From assembly GCA_019114415.1 (NCBI GenBank), contig DXFO01000025.1, positions 1-32,837 on the forward strand: a DNA stretch of 32,837 nucleotides, read 5' to 3'. Position 1 is the first letter of the stretch. Each line of letters starts with the position of its first letter. Below the pieces are notes generated by a model. The model saw nothing but the letters and a program-made list of their open reading frames with translations. It did not search any database and was not told the DNA's origin. Of this stretch, positions 14,642-22,971 are shown piece after piece. The DNA is from Candidatus Gemmiger faecavium (lineage in GTDB: Bacteria; Bacillota; Clostridia; Oscillospirales; Ruminococcaceae). Made by a program: the position numbers and the translations under genes.

Positions 14642-15190
14642 ATGCGTGTGATCGCGGGTACGGCGCGCGGCAAGGTACTCAAGGCGCTGCCCGGGCAGGA
14701 CGTTACCCGTCCGACCATCGACCGCGTCAAGGAGGCCATGTTCTCCAGCGTGCAGTTTCTGGTGCCGGGAGCGCGGGTCCTTGACCTGTTTTCCGGCAGC
14801 GGACAGCTGGGCATCGAAGCTCTTTCCCGCGGCGCAGCGCGCTGCGATTTTGTGGATGCCTCCCGGGAGGCCTTCGCCGTAGTGCAGGCCAACTGCAAAG
14901 CGGCGGGTGTGGCCCCCAAAAGCCGGCTCCACAATACCGATGCGTTCACTTTTTTGGCGTCAGTACGGGAACCGTTCGACCTGGTTTTGCTCGATCCGCC
15001 CTTTGCCCATGATACACTGTCGAAGGTGCTGCCCCTGCTGGAACCCAACGTGGCGCCCGGCGGCGTCGTCATCTGTGAAAGTGAACGGGATGCCCGCCTG
15101 CCGGAGACAGTGGGCGGACTGACCCGGGTCAAACAATACAACTACGGTAAGATCCTTGTCACTCGTTACCAGAAAGAGGTACAGGCATGA
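14642..15190 (+). CDS. rsmD: 16S rRNA (guanine-966 N2)-methyltransferase
   Basis: A 182-aa SAM-dependent methyltransferase that modifies G966 of 16S rRNA. MRVIAGTARGKVLKALPG and TRPTIDRVKEAMFS are the RsmD N terminus, VLDLFSGSGQLGIEALSRGA is the SAM loop, and LLDPPF is the catalytic motif. AGGAGG lies 7 bases before the ATG. In many Firmicutes rsmD is followed by coaD; here coaD is absent and the next gene, a coiled-coil protein, overlaps the stop by 4 bases (ATGA), so the two are coupled. Confidence 0.94.
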   Translation: MRVIAGTARGKVLKALPGQDVTRPTIDRVKEAMFSSVQFLVPGARVLDLFSGSGQLGIEALSRGAARCDFVDASREAFAVVQANCKAAGVAPKSRLHNTDAFTFLASVREPFDLVLLDPPFAHDTLSKVLPLLEPNVAPGGVVICESERDARLPETVGGLTRVKQYNYGKILVTRYQKEVQA

Positions 15191-15660
15191 ATGTTGATGA
15201 ACTGCTCGATTTGATGGAAGAAACTCTGGAGGAAGGCACTGCCATGCCGTTCTCTGCCGGCAAGCGCGTGGTCGACGTGGACAAGATGCGCGATATTATC
15301 GACGATGTGCGCGCCAATCTGCCCGACGAGATGCGTCAGAGCAAAAAGATCGTGGATGACCGCGAGCGCATCATCCAGGAGGCCCGCCAGGAGGCTGACG
15401 GCATCATCAAGCAGGCCGAGGAGCGCGCCAAGGCCCTGGTGTCGGAGCAGGAGATCGTCAAGCGTGCCCAGAAGCGCGCCGTGGAGATCCTGACCACCAC
15501 CCAGACCCACGCCCGCGAGATCAGCAAGAGCGCCACTACATACTGCGAGACCATCCTGAAAAACTCGGAAGAGACCCTTGCCCGCAGCATTGCGGACATC
15601 AAAAATACCCGCATGAATCTGCGCAGCGCCACCTCCAAAGGCATGCGCGGCGGCAAGTGA
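15187..15660 (+). CDS. Coiled-coil protein, ATP-synthase-b-like
   Basis: 157 aa, highly charged and nearly all helical. After a short acidic N terminus (MNVDELLDLMEETLEEG), residues 35-110 give heptad-like repeats rich in Glu, Arg, Lys, Ala (ERIIQEARQEADGIIKQAEERAKALV), similar in feel to the b subunit of ATP synthase or to DivIVA-type scaffolds. No membrane segment or signal peptide. Clostridial genomes often carry such a gene in the rsmD/coaD neighbourhood; its role is not known to me. A strong terminator follows 68 bases after the stop, ending the rsmD unit. I give no function. Confidence 0.85.
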   Translation: MNVDELLDLMEETLEEGTAMPFSAGKRVVDVDKMRDIIDDVRANLPDEMRQSKKIVDDRERIIQEARQEADGIIKQAEERAKALVSEQEIVKRAQKRAVEILTTTQTHAREISKSATTYCETILKNSEETLARSIADIKNTRMNLRSATSKGMRGGK

Positions 15661-15727
15661 ATTCCGGCAGGGAAAGGGATTTTTCCCCACCTGATTTCAG
15701 ATGTGTTTCAAATATGAAAATTTATGA

Positions 15728-15764
15728 CCCGCAGCGGTTTTCGACCGCTGCGGGCTTGTTTTTT
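15728..15764 (+). terminator. Terminator of the rsmD unit
   Basis: CCCGCAGCGGT (15728-15738) and ACCGCTGCGGG (15744-15754) form a perfect 11-bp stem with a 5-base loop, then CTTGTTTTTT. The T tract also supplies the -35 of the mraZ promoter. Confidence 0.92.
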
Positions 15765-15784
15765 GCAGGGGGATTTGGTATTAT
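15756..15784 (+). promoter_or_regulatory. mraZ promoter, start of the dcw cluster
   Basis: TTGTTT (15756-15761), 17-base spacer, TATTAT (15779-15784), with TGG before the -10 (extended -10). The -35 lies in the T tract of the preceding terminator. Start expected near 15791, immediately before the MraZ boxes. Confidence 0.65.
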
Positions 15785-15796
15785 AGAACTGCGATT

Positions 15797-15830
15797 GTGG
15801 GTAAAAGTGGTTGATCCGGGGTAAAAGTGG
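15797..15830 (+). promoter_or_regulatory. MraZ operator repeats
   Basis: GGGTAAAAGTGG occurs twice, at 15799-15810 and 15819-15830, exactly 20 bases apart. Read as GTGG boxes the array is GTGG (15797), GTGG (15807), a degenerate CGGG (15817) and GTGG (15827), a 10-base period. MraZ proteins of several bacteria bind tandem TGGG or AAAGTGG boxes in front of their own gene with this spacing, so this is the likely autorepression site of the dcw cluster. Confidence 0.8.
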
Positions 15831-15912
15831 AGAGTTGTCAACACTTTCAACGGAGTTTTCAACACAAGACAGACAATCGTACGTGAAAAATTGTCGAAAG
15901 GGGGAAAACGCC

Positions 15913-16329
15913 GTGCTGATGGGACAGTATGATTATGCCGTCGATGCCAAAGGCCGGCTGAATTTTCCCGCAAAATTCCGCGAGGAGATGGGTCAGACGT
16001 TTATCGTGACCTGCTGGCTCGACCATTGCCTGGCGGCTTTTCCTGCCGAACAGTTTGAAAAAGTCGCCGACAAGATCGAGGAAAAAGGCCTGGTCAAGGG
16101 CCGCAAGGTCACCCGTATGCTGTACAGCTCGGCAGTGGAGGTCACCCCTGACAAACAGGGCCGCATCCAGCTGCCCGCCAAGCTGCGCGCCTACGCCGGT
16201 CTGGACCATGACGTCACCATCATCGGCAACCGTGAGTTTGCAGAGATCTGGAACACCGCCGCATGGAACCAAACCCAGGAGGGGGCGGACGACGACTTTA
16301 CCGCGGCCATGGAAGATCTGGATTTCTGA
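15913..16329 (+). CDS. mraZ: Transcriptional regulator MraZ
   Basis: A 138-aa AbrB-like double-domain protein. The two repeats carry the signature DAKGRLNFPAKFRE and DKQGRIQLPAKLRAYAGL. MraZ forms rings and represses the dcw cluster by binding repeats upstream of mraZ; such repeats are seen at 15797-15830. The GTG start at 15913 lies 8 bases after AAAGGGGG; the ATG at 15919 is 14 bases away and less likely. The longer frame from 15811 would begin in the operator and is rejected. rsmH follows after 45 bases. Confidence 0.95.
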   Translation: MLMGQYDYAVDAKGRLNFPAKFREEMGQTFIVTCWLDHCLAAFPAEQFEKVADKIEEKGLVKGRKVTRMLYSSAVEVTPDKQGRIQLPAKLRAYAGLDHDVTIIGNREFAEIWNTAAWNQTQEGADDDFTAAMEDLDF

Positions 16330-16374
16330 TCCGGCCACCTGCCGGATGACCGCTGCCGAAAGGATGTACCAAAG

Positions 16375-17298
16375 ATGGAATTTCACCACGTTCCCGTATT
16401 GCTTCGCGAGTGTCTGGAAGGACTGGCCATTGACCCGGCCGGGACCTATCTGGACGGTACGGCCGGCGGCGCCGGTCACTCGCGTGAGATTGCCAAGCGC
16501 CTGACCACAGGGCGGCTGATCGCGCTCGATCAGGACCCGGATGCGGTGGCAACCGCCACCGAAAGGCTTAAGGGCTTACCCGCCCTGGTGGTCAGGGCCA
16601 ACTTTCGCGAGGCTCCGCGGGTACTGCGGGAACTGGAGATCGATTCCATCCAGGGAGCGCTGTTGGACCTGGGCGTGTCCAGTCATCAGCTGGACGATGC
16701 CGCGCGCGGCTTTTCCTATCATGCCGATGCGCCGCTGGACATGCGCATGAGCCAGACCGGCCCCACCGCCGCGGATCTTGTCAACAGTCTGGATCGTGAA
16801 GAACTTTGCCGCATTTTGCGTGATTACGGCGAGGAACCCTACGCCTGGCAGATCGCCGGCAAGATCGTCGCCGCCCGTGCCGAGCATCCCATCGAGACAA
16901 CGATGGAGCTGGCCGGGCTGGTGGCCTCCGCCGTGCCGCCTGCCGAGCGCCGCAAAAGCAAAAACCCCGCGCGCCGGACTTTCCAGGCGGTGCGCATTGC
17001 GGTCAACGGGGAACTGGATGCCCTGAACGAAGGCCTGGACGGCATCTTCGAGGCCCTGGCGCCGGGAGGCAGACTTTGTGTCATCACCTTCCACAGCCTG
17101 GAGGACCGTCTGGTCAAAAACAAGTTCCGCCGCTGGGCGCAGAAATGCACCTGCCCGCCGGAGTTTCCGGTCTGTGTGTGCGGCGGCAAAGCCAAAGCAA
17201 AACTGATCACCCGTCATCCGATCGAAGCCGAACCGGATGAATTGAACGAAAACCGCCGCAGCCGCTCCGCCAAACTGCGGGTGCTGGAAAAACTGTGA
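16375..17298 (+). CDS. rsmH: 16S rRNA (cytosine-1402 N4)-methyltransferase
   Basis: A 307-aa enzyme (MraW) that methylates C1402 in the decoding site. FHHVPVLLRECLEGL, LDGTAGGAGHSREIAKRL (SAM loop), LLDLGVSSHQLDDAARGFSY, PLDMRMSQ, and the C-terminal CVITFHSLEDRLVKNKF are all present, as is the last RSRSAKLRVLEK motif. ATG follows AAGGATG at normal spacing. Standard second gene of the dcw cluster after mraZ; length is typical (about 310 aa). Confidence 0.97.
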   Translation: MEFHHVPVLLRECLEGLAIDPAGTYLDGTAGGAGHSREIAKRLTTGRLIALDQDPDAVATATERLKGLPALVVRANFREAPRVLRELEIDSIQGALLDLGVSSHQLDDAARGFSYHADAPLDMRMSQTGPTAADLVNSLDREELCRILRDYGEEPYAWQIAGKIVAARAEHPIETTMELAGLVASAVPPAERRKSKNPARRTFQAVRIAVNGELDALNEGLDGIFEALAPGGRLCVITFHSLEDRLVKNKFRRWAQKCTCPPEFPVCVCGGKAKAKLITRHPIEAEPDELNENRRSRSAKLRVLEKL

Positions 17299-17340
17299 TG
17301 TCTGGTCCCGCGCGGCCGGCAGGGAAGGGAGGGCGTGCCC

Positions 17341-17817
17341 ATGACGCAGGCAGCCTATGATTTGAACACAAAACCGAAGAGCTACGGCCAGTACCATGCC
17401 CCGCGCGTGCGCGTGGTCCGCGGCCGCAGCCGGCTGGACAAGCTGCGCCAGACCGTCGCTGCGCTGCGCACGGTGCTGGTCGCCGCATTGATCCTGGGCC
17501 TGGTGGTGAGCCTTCTGTACAGCCAGGCCATCATTACCGAGCTGTCCGGCGAGATCGAGTCCGCCCGTCAGGAACTGACGCAGGAGCAAAGCACCTACGA
17601 CTACCTGTCCGGCCGGATGGACACCATCACCAGCAGCAACAATATTCAGGAGATCGCCGAGGGCCAGCTGGGACTGGTCGAGGCGGACGCCAGCCAGGTC
17701 ACCTACATCACCATGGAGGATGAAAGCCTGATCGTCCGTACCGAGTCCGATCTTTCCAAACTGTTGTCCGGCGTGCGCACGGCGGCACTCAGCTTGATCG
17801 GCAATTTTGACCCCTGA
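17341..17817 (+). CDS. ftsL: FtsL-like cell division protein
   Basis: A 158-aa bitopic protein: basic cytoplasmic N terminus of about 40 residues, one membrane segment (VLVAALILGLVVSLLYSQA, about 48-66), then a coiled coil (ELSGEIESARQELTQEQSTYDYLSGRMD) and a short C-terminal tail. This is the FtsL/DivIC layout; FtsL forms a complex with DivIC/FtsB and FtsQ/DivIB at the septum. ATG at 17341 has GGGAGGG 7 bases upstream; the GTG six bases earlier would touch that site. The call rests on architecture and on its place between rsmH and the PBP, since FtsL sequences are poorly conserved. The C-terminal tail of about 40 residues is longer than in B. subtilis. Confidence 0.85.
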   Translation: MTQAAYDLNTKPKSYGQYHAPRVRVVRGRSRLDKLRQTVAALRTVLVAALILGLVVSLLYSQAIITELSGEIESARQELTQEQSTYDYLSGRMDTITSSNNIQEIAEGQLGLVEADASQVTYITMEDESLIVRTESDLSKLLSGVRTAALSLIGNFDP

Positions 17818-17845
17818 ACATCCGGCCGGGGTATCCGGCCAAAGC

Positions 17846-17903
17846 AAAAGCGTGCGGCCGTGTGCGGGGATTGACTCCGAAAACGCAGGCAGGCGCGCTT
17901 TTT
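17846..17903 (+). terminator. Long-loop hairpin between ftsL and the PBP gene
   Basis: AAAAGCGTGC (17846-17855) pairs with GCGCGCTTTT (17893-17902), one wobble, around a 37-base loop, ending in a T run. It resembles an attenuator or weak terminator in the 133-base gap. The PBP start follows 48 bases later with only a modest ribosome binding site. Confidence 0.4.
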
Positions 17904-17950
17904 GCATATCCTGCACCTGACGAACCATTGCGCAAAGGGAACGTTGAACC

Positions 17951-20434
17951 ATGCCAAACAAGTATCCGAACGATCATTCTCAAAAGCCCGGGCCTGAAAA
18001 TACCGGCGCTTCCAACGCGATGCGCATCCGCACGCTGATTCTGGTCGCCGCCTTTTTGATTTTCGGCTTCGGGCTGCTGGTTTATCAGCTCTACGTCCTG
18101 CAGATCCGTGACTACGAGACCTACCGCGTAGACGCAACGGAACAGCAGCTTTCCGACACCGCCATCCCGGCCACCCGCGGTTCCATCTACAGCTCCACTG
18201 GCAAACTGCTTGCCAAGAGCAGCGTGGTCTGGAACATCATTGCCGATCCTTCCCGCTGCAGTGCCGACTATATCACCCAGGCCAGCGAGAAGATCGCGGA
18301 ACTTTCGGGCGGGGTGGCCACAGCGGAAAGCATTGCCAGCAACCTGTCCATGAGCGACAAAAAATACCGCGTGCTGGTCCGCGGAGTGGATATGCCCACG
18401 GCCGAGTCCATCATCAACTACGCCTCGGAACTCAACGACCAGGCAGGGGAGACGGTGCTCTATTTGTACACCGAACAGACCTCCACCCGTGAATACCCCT
18501 ACGGCGCCTTCATGTCGTCGGTGCTGGGCTTTACCGACAGCTCCGGCAACGGTCTGTACGGCCTGGAAAGCTACTATAACGACATTCTGTCCGGCACCCC
18601 GGGACGCAGCGTCTCACTGCAGAGTGCCGGCGGCATCGACCTGACCGACTCGGAGTCGGAATACCATGCGCCCATCGACGGCTTGAACCTCAACCTCTGC
18701 ATCGACGATAATATCCAGTCCATCGTTGAGGAATACTTGCAGCAGGCCATCGCCGACTACAATGTCAAGAGCCGTGCCTGCGCCATTGTCATGAACGTCA
18801 ACACCGGCGAGATCCTGGCCATGGCGTCCATGAACCAGTTCGACCCCAACGACCCCAACACCATCTACGACAGTGAGATGCAGGCAATCCTGGACAGCGA
18901 TACTCTGACGGCGGAACAGATCGATACACTGGTCAGCCGCCTGGGAGACACCAGTGACCTGCAGGCCATCATTGAGGATGGCGTGATCGGGGATGACGAA
19001 TATTCCAAACTGCAGGGCATGATGCGCGAAGCCCAGTGGAAGAATAAAAACATCACCGAGCTGTATTACCCCGGTTCTGTTTTCAAGCTGGTCACCGCTG
19101 CGGCGGCGCTGGACTCGGGCCTGATGGACACCAGCCAGCAGTTCTACTGCGGCACGGAAGGCTGGACCATCAACGCCGGCAGCGAGCTGTACGAGCATAC
19201 CTACCACTGCGCCAACAACGACGCCCACGGCTGGCAGGATATGGCCACCGCCCTGAACAACAGCTGCAACATCTACTTCATTCAGGTAGGCCTGACGCTG
19301 GGCGCACAGGTGTTCTACGATTACTTTGACGCCTTCGGCTTTACCGAGCGCACCGGCGTGGATCTGCCCAACGAGACCCGCTGGATGATCTACCATGACG
19401 CCGACGAACTGGCCCTGACCGAGGCAAACCTGGACTCCAGCTCCTTCGGCCAGGCCCAGACCTGCACTCCGCTGCAGATGGCTACGGCCGTGGCAGCGGT
19501 GGTCAACGGCGGCTACCTGGTCACGCCCCATGTGGTGGATACCATCACCGACCAGAGCGGCAACGTGGTCTCCAGCGTGGATACCACCATCCGCCGCCAG
19601 GTCATTTCGGAGGAAGTCAGCGCTGAGATCCGCACCATGATGGAGCAGGTCGTCGGCAAGGGCCAGGACGGCAGCACCGGCCGCAACGCCTATGTGGCAG
19701 GCTACAACATCGGCGGCAAGTCGGGTACTTCGGAAAACCTGGGCCGCGATGAGCGCGAGGACGGCGACTACTACAAGCAGATCAGCTTTGCGGCGGTCCT
19801 GCCCATCGATGACCCCGAGATCGAGGTCTTTGTCATGATGGACGACCCCCGCTGGACGAATGACTACGCCAGCCAGATCGTTGCCCCTGTGGTGGGCAAC
19901 ATCATCAGCGAGATCGCGCCTTACCTCGGCCTTGAGCGCGACCCTGAATATGACACCAGCGCCACCGTGGTGGTGCCGGATGTGGTCAGCAAAAACAACT
20001 CCTGGGTCAACGCTCAGGTGGAAATGAACAAGAAGGGCCTGTCCCACAAACTGGTGGGCGGTACCGGCACCGTGGTCCATCAGTACCCGGCAGCGGGCAC
20101 CGTGGTTCCGGTAGGCTCCACCGTCTACCTCTACACCCAGACCACTACCGACACCATGGTCAACGTACCCAATGTCGTGGGCAAGAGCGGCAGTTTTGCG
20201 GTGCAGATGCTCAGCGCCGCGGGCATCAATGCCAAGGTCGAAGGCGACGAGAGCGCCCTGGTCACCTCCCAAAGCGTGGCCGAGGGAGAAAGTGTGCCCA
20301 TGGGCACCGTCATCACCATCCAGACGGCAGCCGAGGAACAAAGCGACACCACCACCGACGATACGACGGAACCGGCCGCATCGTCAGACGATGCCGGGGA
20401 CTCAGATGTTTCCGCGGATACTTCCGGGGAATGA
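17951..20434 (+). CDS. Class B penicillin-binding protein with two PASTA domains
   Basis: An 827-aa transpeptidase that cross-links septal peptidoglycan. Short cytoplasmic tail, membrane anchor (about 20-40: TLILVAAFLIFGFGLLVYQL), dimerisation domain with ATRGSIYSSTGKLLA, transpeptidase domain with Ser376 in GSVFK, S438-C-N440 and KSG at 590-592, then two PASTA domains (about 675-735 and 740-800) and an acidic Ser/Thr/Asp tail. The position equals that of ftsI/pbpB/spoVD; two PASTA domains match B. subtilis PBP2B, whereas SpoVD usually has one. The KSG triad in place of KTG is accepted in class B PBPs. An insertion around residues 298-365 (QFDPNDPN to LQGMM) is Asp-rich. The ribosome binding site AAAGGGAA is 10 or more bases from the ATG. 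Confidence 0.93.
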   Translation: MPNKYPNDHSQKPGPENTGASNAMRIRTLILVAAFLIFGFGLLVYQLYVLQIRDYETYRVDATEQQLSDTAIPATRGSIYSSTGKLLAKSSVVWNIIADPSRCSADYITQASEKIAELSGGVATAESIASNLSMSDKKYRVLVRGVDMPTAESIINYASELNDQAGETVLYLYTEQTSTREYPYGAFMSSVLGFTDSSGNGLYGLESYYNDILSGTPGRSVSLQSAGGIDLTDSESEYHAPIDGLNLNLCIDDNIQSIVEEYLQQAIADYNVKSRACAIVMNVNTGEILAMASMNQFDPNDPNTIYDSEMQAILDSDTLTAEQIDTLVSRLGDTSDLQAIIEDGVIGDDEYSKLQGMMREAQWKNKNITELYYPGSVFKLVTAAAALDSGLMDTSQQFYCGTEGWTINAGSELYEHTYHCANNDAHGWQDMATALNNSCNIYFIQVGLTLGAQVFYDYFDAFGFTERTGVDLPNETRWMIYHDADELALTEANLDSSSFGQAQTCTPLQMATAVAAVVNGGYLVTPHVVDTITDQSGNVVSSVDTTIRRQVISEEVSAEIRTMMEQVVGKGQDGSTGRNAYVAGYNIGGKSGTSENLGRDEREDGDYYKQISFAAVLPIDDPEIEVFVMMDDPRWTNDYASQIVAPVVGNIISEIAPYLGLERDPEYDTSATVVVPDVVSKNNSWVNAQVEMNKKGLSHKLVGGTGTVVHQYPAAGTVVPVGSTVYLYTQTTTDTMVNVPNVVGKSGSFAVQMLSAAGINAKVEGDESALVTSQSVAEGESVPMGTVITIQTAAEEQSDTTTDDTTEPAASSDDAGDSDVSADTSGE

Positions 20435-20492
20435 CCGATGCCCCAATGGAACCGTGCTATGTGCCAACGGGAATGAAAAGGAGAGATGAAAG

Positions 20493-21851
20493 ATGAAACC
20501 CATCCATGCCAATCAATTGCTGGCCGGCCTTGCGCTGGCAGAAGCCGAACCCATCACTGCGGTCGTGACGGACAGCCGCAAAGTCGTTCCGGGATGTGTT
20601 TTCGTCTGCTTCCCGGGGGAGCGGGTGGACGGCCATGACTATGCGGCGGCAGCATACCGCGCAGGAGCCGCCTACATCGTTGCCAACCATCCTGTCGACG
20701 GCGTGCCGGAAAACCGCACCGTCATTGTGGCTTCCAGCCATCACGCCATGGTGCGCATGGCTTCCAACTACCGGATGCTGTTCAGCCCTCTGATGATCGG
20801 AGTGACGGGCAGCGTGGGCAAGACCACCACCAAGGAATTCTGCTACGCGGTGCTGTCCGCCTTTGGCAACACCCTCAAGACCGAGGGCAACCAGAATAAC
20901 GAGATCGGCCTGCCCAACACCCTGTTCCGCCTGGACGACGCCACCGAGTACGCCGTGGTGGAGATGGGCATGAGCAACCTGGGCGAAATTGAGCGCCTGG
21001 CCCGTGCCGCCCGGCCTTCGGCGGGCATCATTACCCTCATCGGGGTCTCCCATCTGGAAAACCTGGGCACGCGGGAGAATATACTGAAAGCAAAGCTGGA
21101 ACTCTGCTACGGTCTGCCCGACGGCGCGCCGCTGGCCCTCAATGCCGACGACGACCTGCTGCCCACCGCCAAATTGCCCGAGCGCCTGCGCCCGGTGTGG
21201 TTCGGCATCGACAGCCCGGACGCCGACGTGCGTGCGGTCAAGATCACGGCAGGGGACAACGGCACCGACTTTGTGCTGTCCGACAAAGAATACGGTGATT
21301 TCCCGGTGCATATCCCCACGGTTGGCCTGCACACCGTCAGCGATGCACTGGCCGCCTACGCGGCTGCTACCCGGCTGGGCCTTGACCCGGCGAAAGCGGC
21401 TGCGGCTTTGAGCAACTACCAGACTACGGGAATGCGCCAGAACATTGTGCACAAGGCGGGCGTCACCGTCATCGAGGACTGCTACAACGCCAGCCCCGAC
21501 AGCATGCGGGCCGCTCTGGGCGTGCTGAAAAATCAGCCGGCAGAGCGCCGTGTGGCTCTTTTGGGTGATATGCTGGAGCTGGGCTCGGTCAGCGAGGAAG
21601 CGCACCGCCAGGTAGGCGAGTGGGCCGCCGAGGCGGGCGTCGACCTGCTGATCGCCTATGGTCCGCTCAGTGCGGCCATGGCGCAGGCCGCAGCCGAGAA
21701 AGGTGTAACAACTTTGCATTGCGAAACCGAGCAAGACGTGGTAGGATATGTAAGGCAAAATGTACACGCAGGCGATGCATTGCTGGCAAAGGCCAGCCAT
21801 GCCATGAAGCTGGACCAGGTACTGGAACAGTTTTACGCGACGCTGGCGTGA
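20493..21851 (+). CDS. murF: UDP-MurNAc-tripeptide:D-Ala-D-Ala ligase
   Basis: A 452-aa Mur ligase that adds D-Ala-D-Ala to the UDP-MurNAc-tripeptide. The ATP loop is GVTGSVGKTTTKEF (about residues 107-120), with EGNQNNEIGLP and the MGMSNLGEI region conserved in MurF, and VIEDCYNASPDSM in the C-terminal domain, which separates MurF from MurE. ATG lies 8 bases after AAGGAGAG. In most dcw clusters murE stands just before murF; here murF follows the PBP directly. Confidence 0.96.
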   Translation: MKPIHANQLLAGLALAEAEPITAVVTDSRKVVPGCVFVCFPGERVDGHDYAAAAYRAGAAYIVANHPVDGVPENRTVIVASSHHAMVRMASNYRMLFSPLMIGVTGSVGKTTTKEFCYAVLSAFGNTLKTEGNQNNEIGLPNTLFRLDDATEYAVVEMGMSNLGEIERLARAARPSAGIITLIGVSHLENLGTRENILKAKLELCYGLPDGAPLALNADDDLLPTAKLPERLRPVWFGIDSPDADVRAVKITAGDNGTDFVLSDKEYGDFPVHIPTVGLHTVSDALAAYAAATRLGLDPAKAAAALSNYQTTGMRQNIVHKAGVTVIEDCYNASPDSMRAALGVLKNQPAERRVALLGDMLELGSVSEEAHRQVGEWAAEAGVDLLIAYGPLSAAMAQAAAEKGVTTLHCETEQDVVGYVRQNVHAGDALLAKASHAMKLDQVLEQFYATLA

Positions 21852-21885
21852 GCAGCTAAACTGATAGATTTGGGGGAGTTCTTTC

Positions 21886-22899
21886 ATGGGGATGATAGTC
21901 TCCTGGATGCTGGTCGCCTCGGCGGTCGCTGCATTTTCGATTACGGCGCTGTCGGGCTGCGTGGTGATCCCCGCGCTGCACCGGCTGCACTTTGGTCAGA
22001 CGATCCGCGAAAGCGGTCCGACCTGGCACAATAAAAAGCAGGGTACGCCTACCATGGGCGGCCTGTGCTTCATTCTTGGCATCGTACTGGCACTGGTTCT
22101 GGTCCTGGTAGGTTTCCGCCGTTATGCGCCGGAACTGATGGGCACACAGCAGATCCAGGCAGTGCTGCTTGTCATGTTCCTGGCTCTTGGGTCCGGCTTC
22201 ATCGGATTCCTGGACGACTTCGTCAAGGTGGTCCGCCACCGCAACCTGGGCCTTGTGGCATGGCAGAAACTGGTCATGCAGTTTGCCGTCACCGGCGGCT
22301 TCCTGTTCGGCCTCAACGCGCTGGGCCTGCTGACTACGGTCATCACCCTGCCCGGCGGCGGAGCGCTGGACCTGGGCCTTTTGTACTATCCCATCGCTTT
22401 CTTCGGCATCATCTTCCTGGTCAATGCCGTCAACCTGACCGACGGCCTGGACGGCCTGGATTCCTGCGTCACGTTCGTCTCCATGCTGGGCTATCTGGTG
22501 GGCGCCAGCCTGCTGGGCTTTTACCATGTGTCCATTCTGGCCACGGCCACGGCAGGTGCCTGCGCGGGATTCCTGGTCTGGAACTTCTATCCCGCCAAGG
22601 TCTTTATGGGCGATACCGGCAGCATGTTTTTGGGCGGCATCGTCACGGCGCTGGCTTTTGTCATGTGCCGTCCCGAGCTGGTTTTGTTCTTCGGCATCGT
22701 CTATATCTGGGACGCCATGACGGTGGTCATCCAGCGCGTCTATTTCAAGCTGACCCACGGCAAGCGCATTTTCCGCATGACGCCCATCCATCATGCCTTT
22801 GAGATGCGCGGCTGGCGTGAGGCCCGCATCGACGCCTTCTTCAGCTTCATCGCCATAATGGGTGTGCTGCTGGGCGTTTTGTACATTTACCTGACCTGA
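21886..22899 (+). CDS. mraY: Phospho-MurNAc-pentapeptide transferase
   Basis: A 337-aa, ten-helix membrane enzyme that makes lipid I from UDP-MurNAc-pentapeptide and undecaprenyl phosphate. THNKKQGTPTMGG-type loop (TWHNKKQGTPTMGG), the Asp pair in FLDDFVKV, NAVNLTDGLDGL, and KVFMGDTGSMFLGG are the catalytic and Mg-binding motifs; the C-terminal MTPIHHAFEMRGW is the HHH region. The ribosome binding site is GGGGGAG. murD, which usually follows, is absent; ftsW comes next. Confidence 0.97.
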   Translation: MGMIVSWMLVASAVAAFSITALSGCVVIPALHRLHFGQTIRESGPTWHNKKQGTPTMGGLCFILGIVLALVLVLVGFRRYAPELMGTQQIQAVLLVMFLALGSGFIGFLDDFVKVVRHRNLGLVAWQKLVMQFAVTGGFLFGLNALGLLTTVITLPGGGALDLGLLYYPIAFFGIIFLVNAVNLTDGLDGLDSCVTFVSMLGYLVGASLLGFYHVSILATATAGACAGFLVWNFYPAKVFMGDTGSMFLGGIVTALAFVMCRPELVLFFGIVYIWDAMTVVIQRVYFKLTHGKRIFRMTPIHHAFEMRGWREARIDAFFSFIAIMGVLLGVLYIYLT

Positions 22900-22971
22900 G
22901 CCGGGGCGCGCCGCCGTCCCGCCTTGCCCGGTCCTTTCGGGGGCCGGACGGAAAGGAAATAGGAACCCCTT

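Noticed and set aside
12233..14932. Minus-strand frame of about 900 codons across ptsH and uvrC
   Set aside because: Antisense to two clear genes and crossing their terminator and start signals; composition is typical of a shadow frame.
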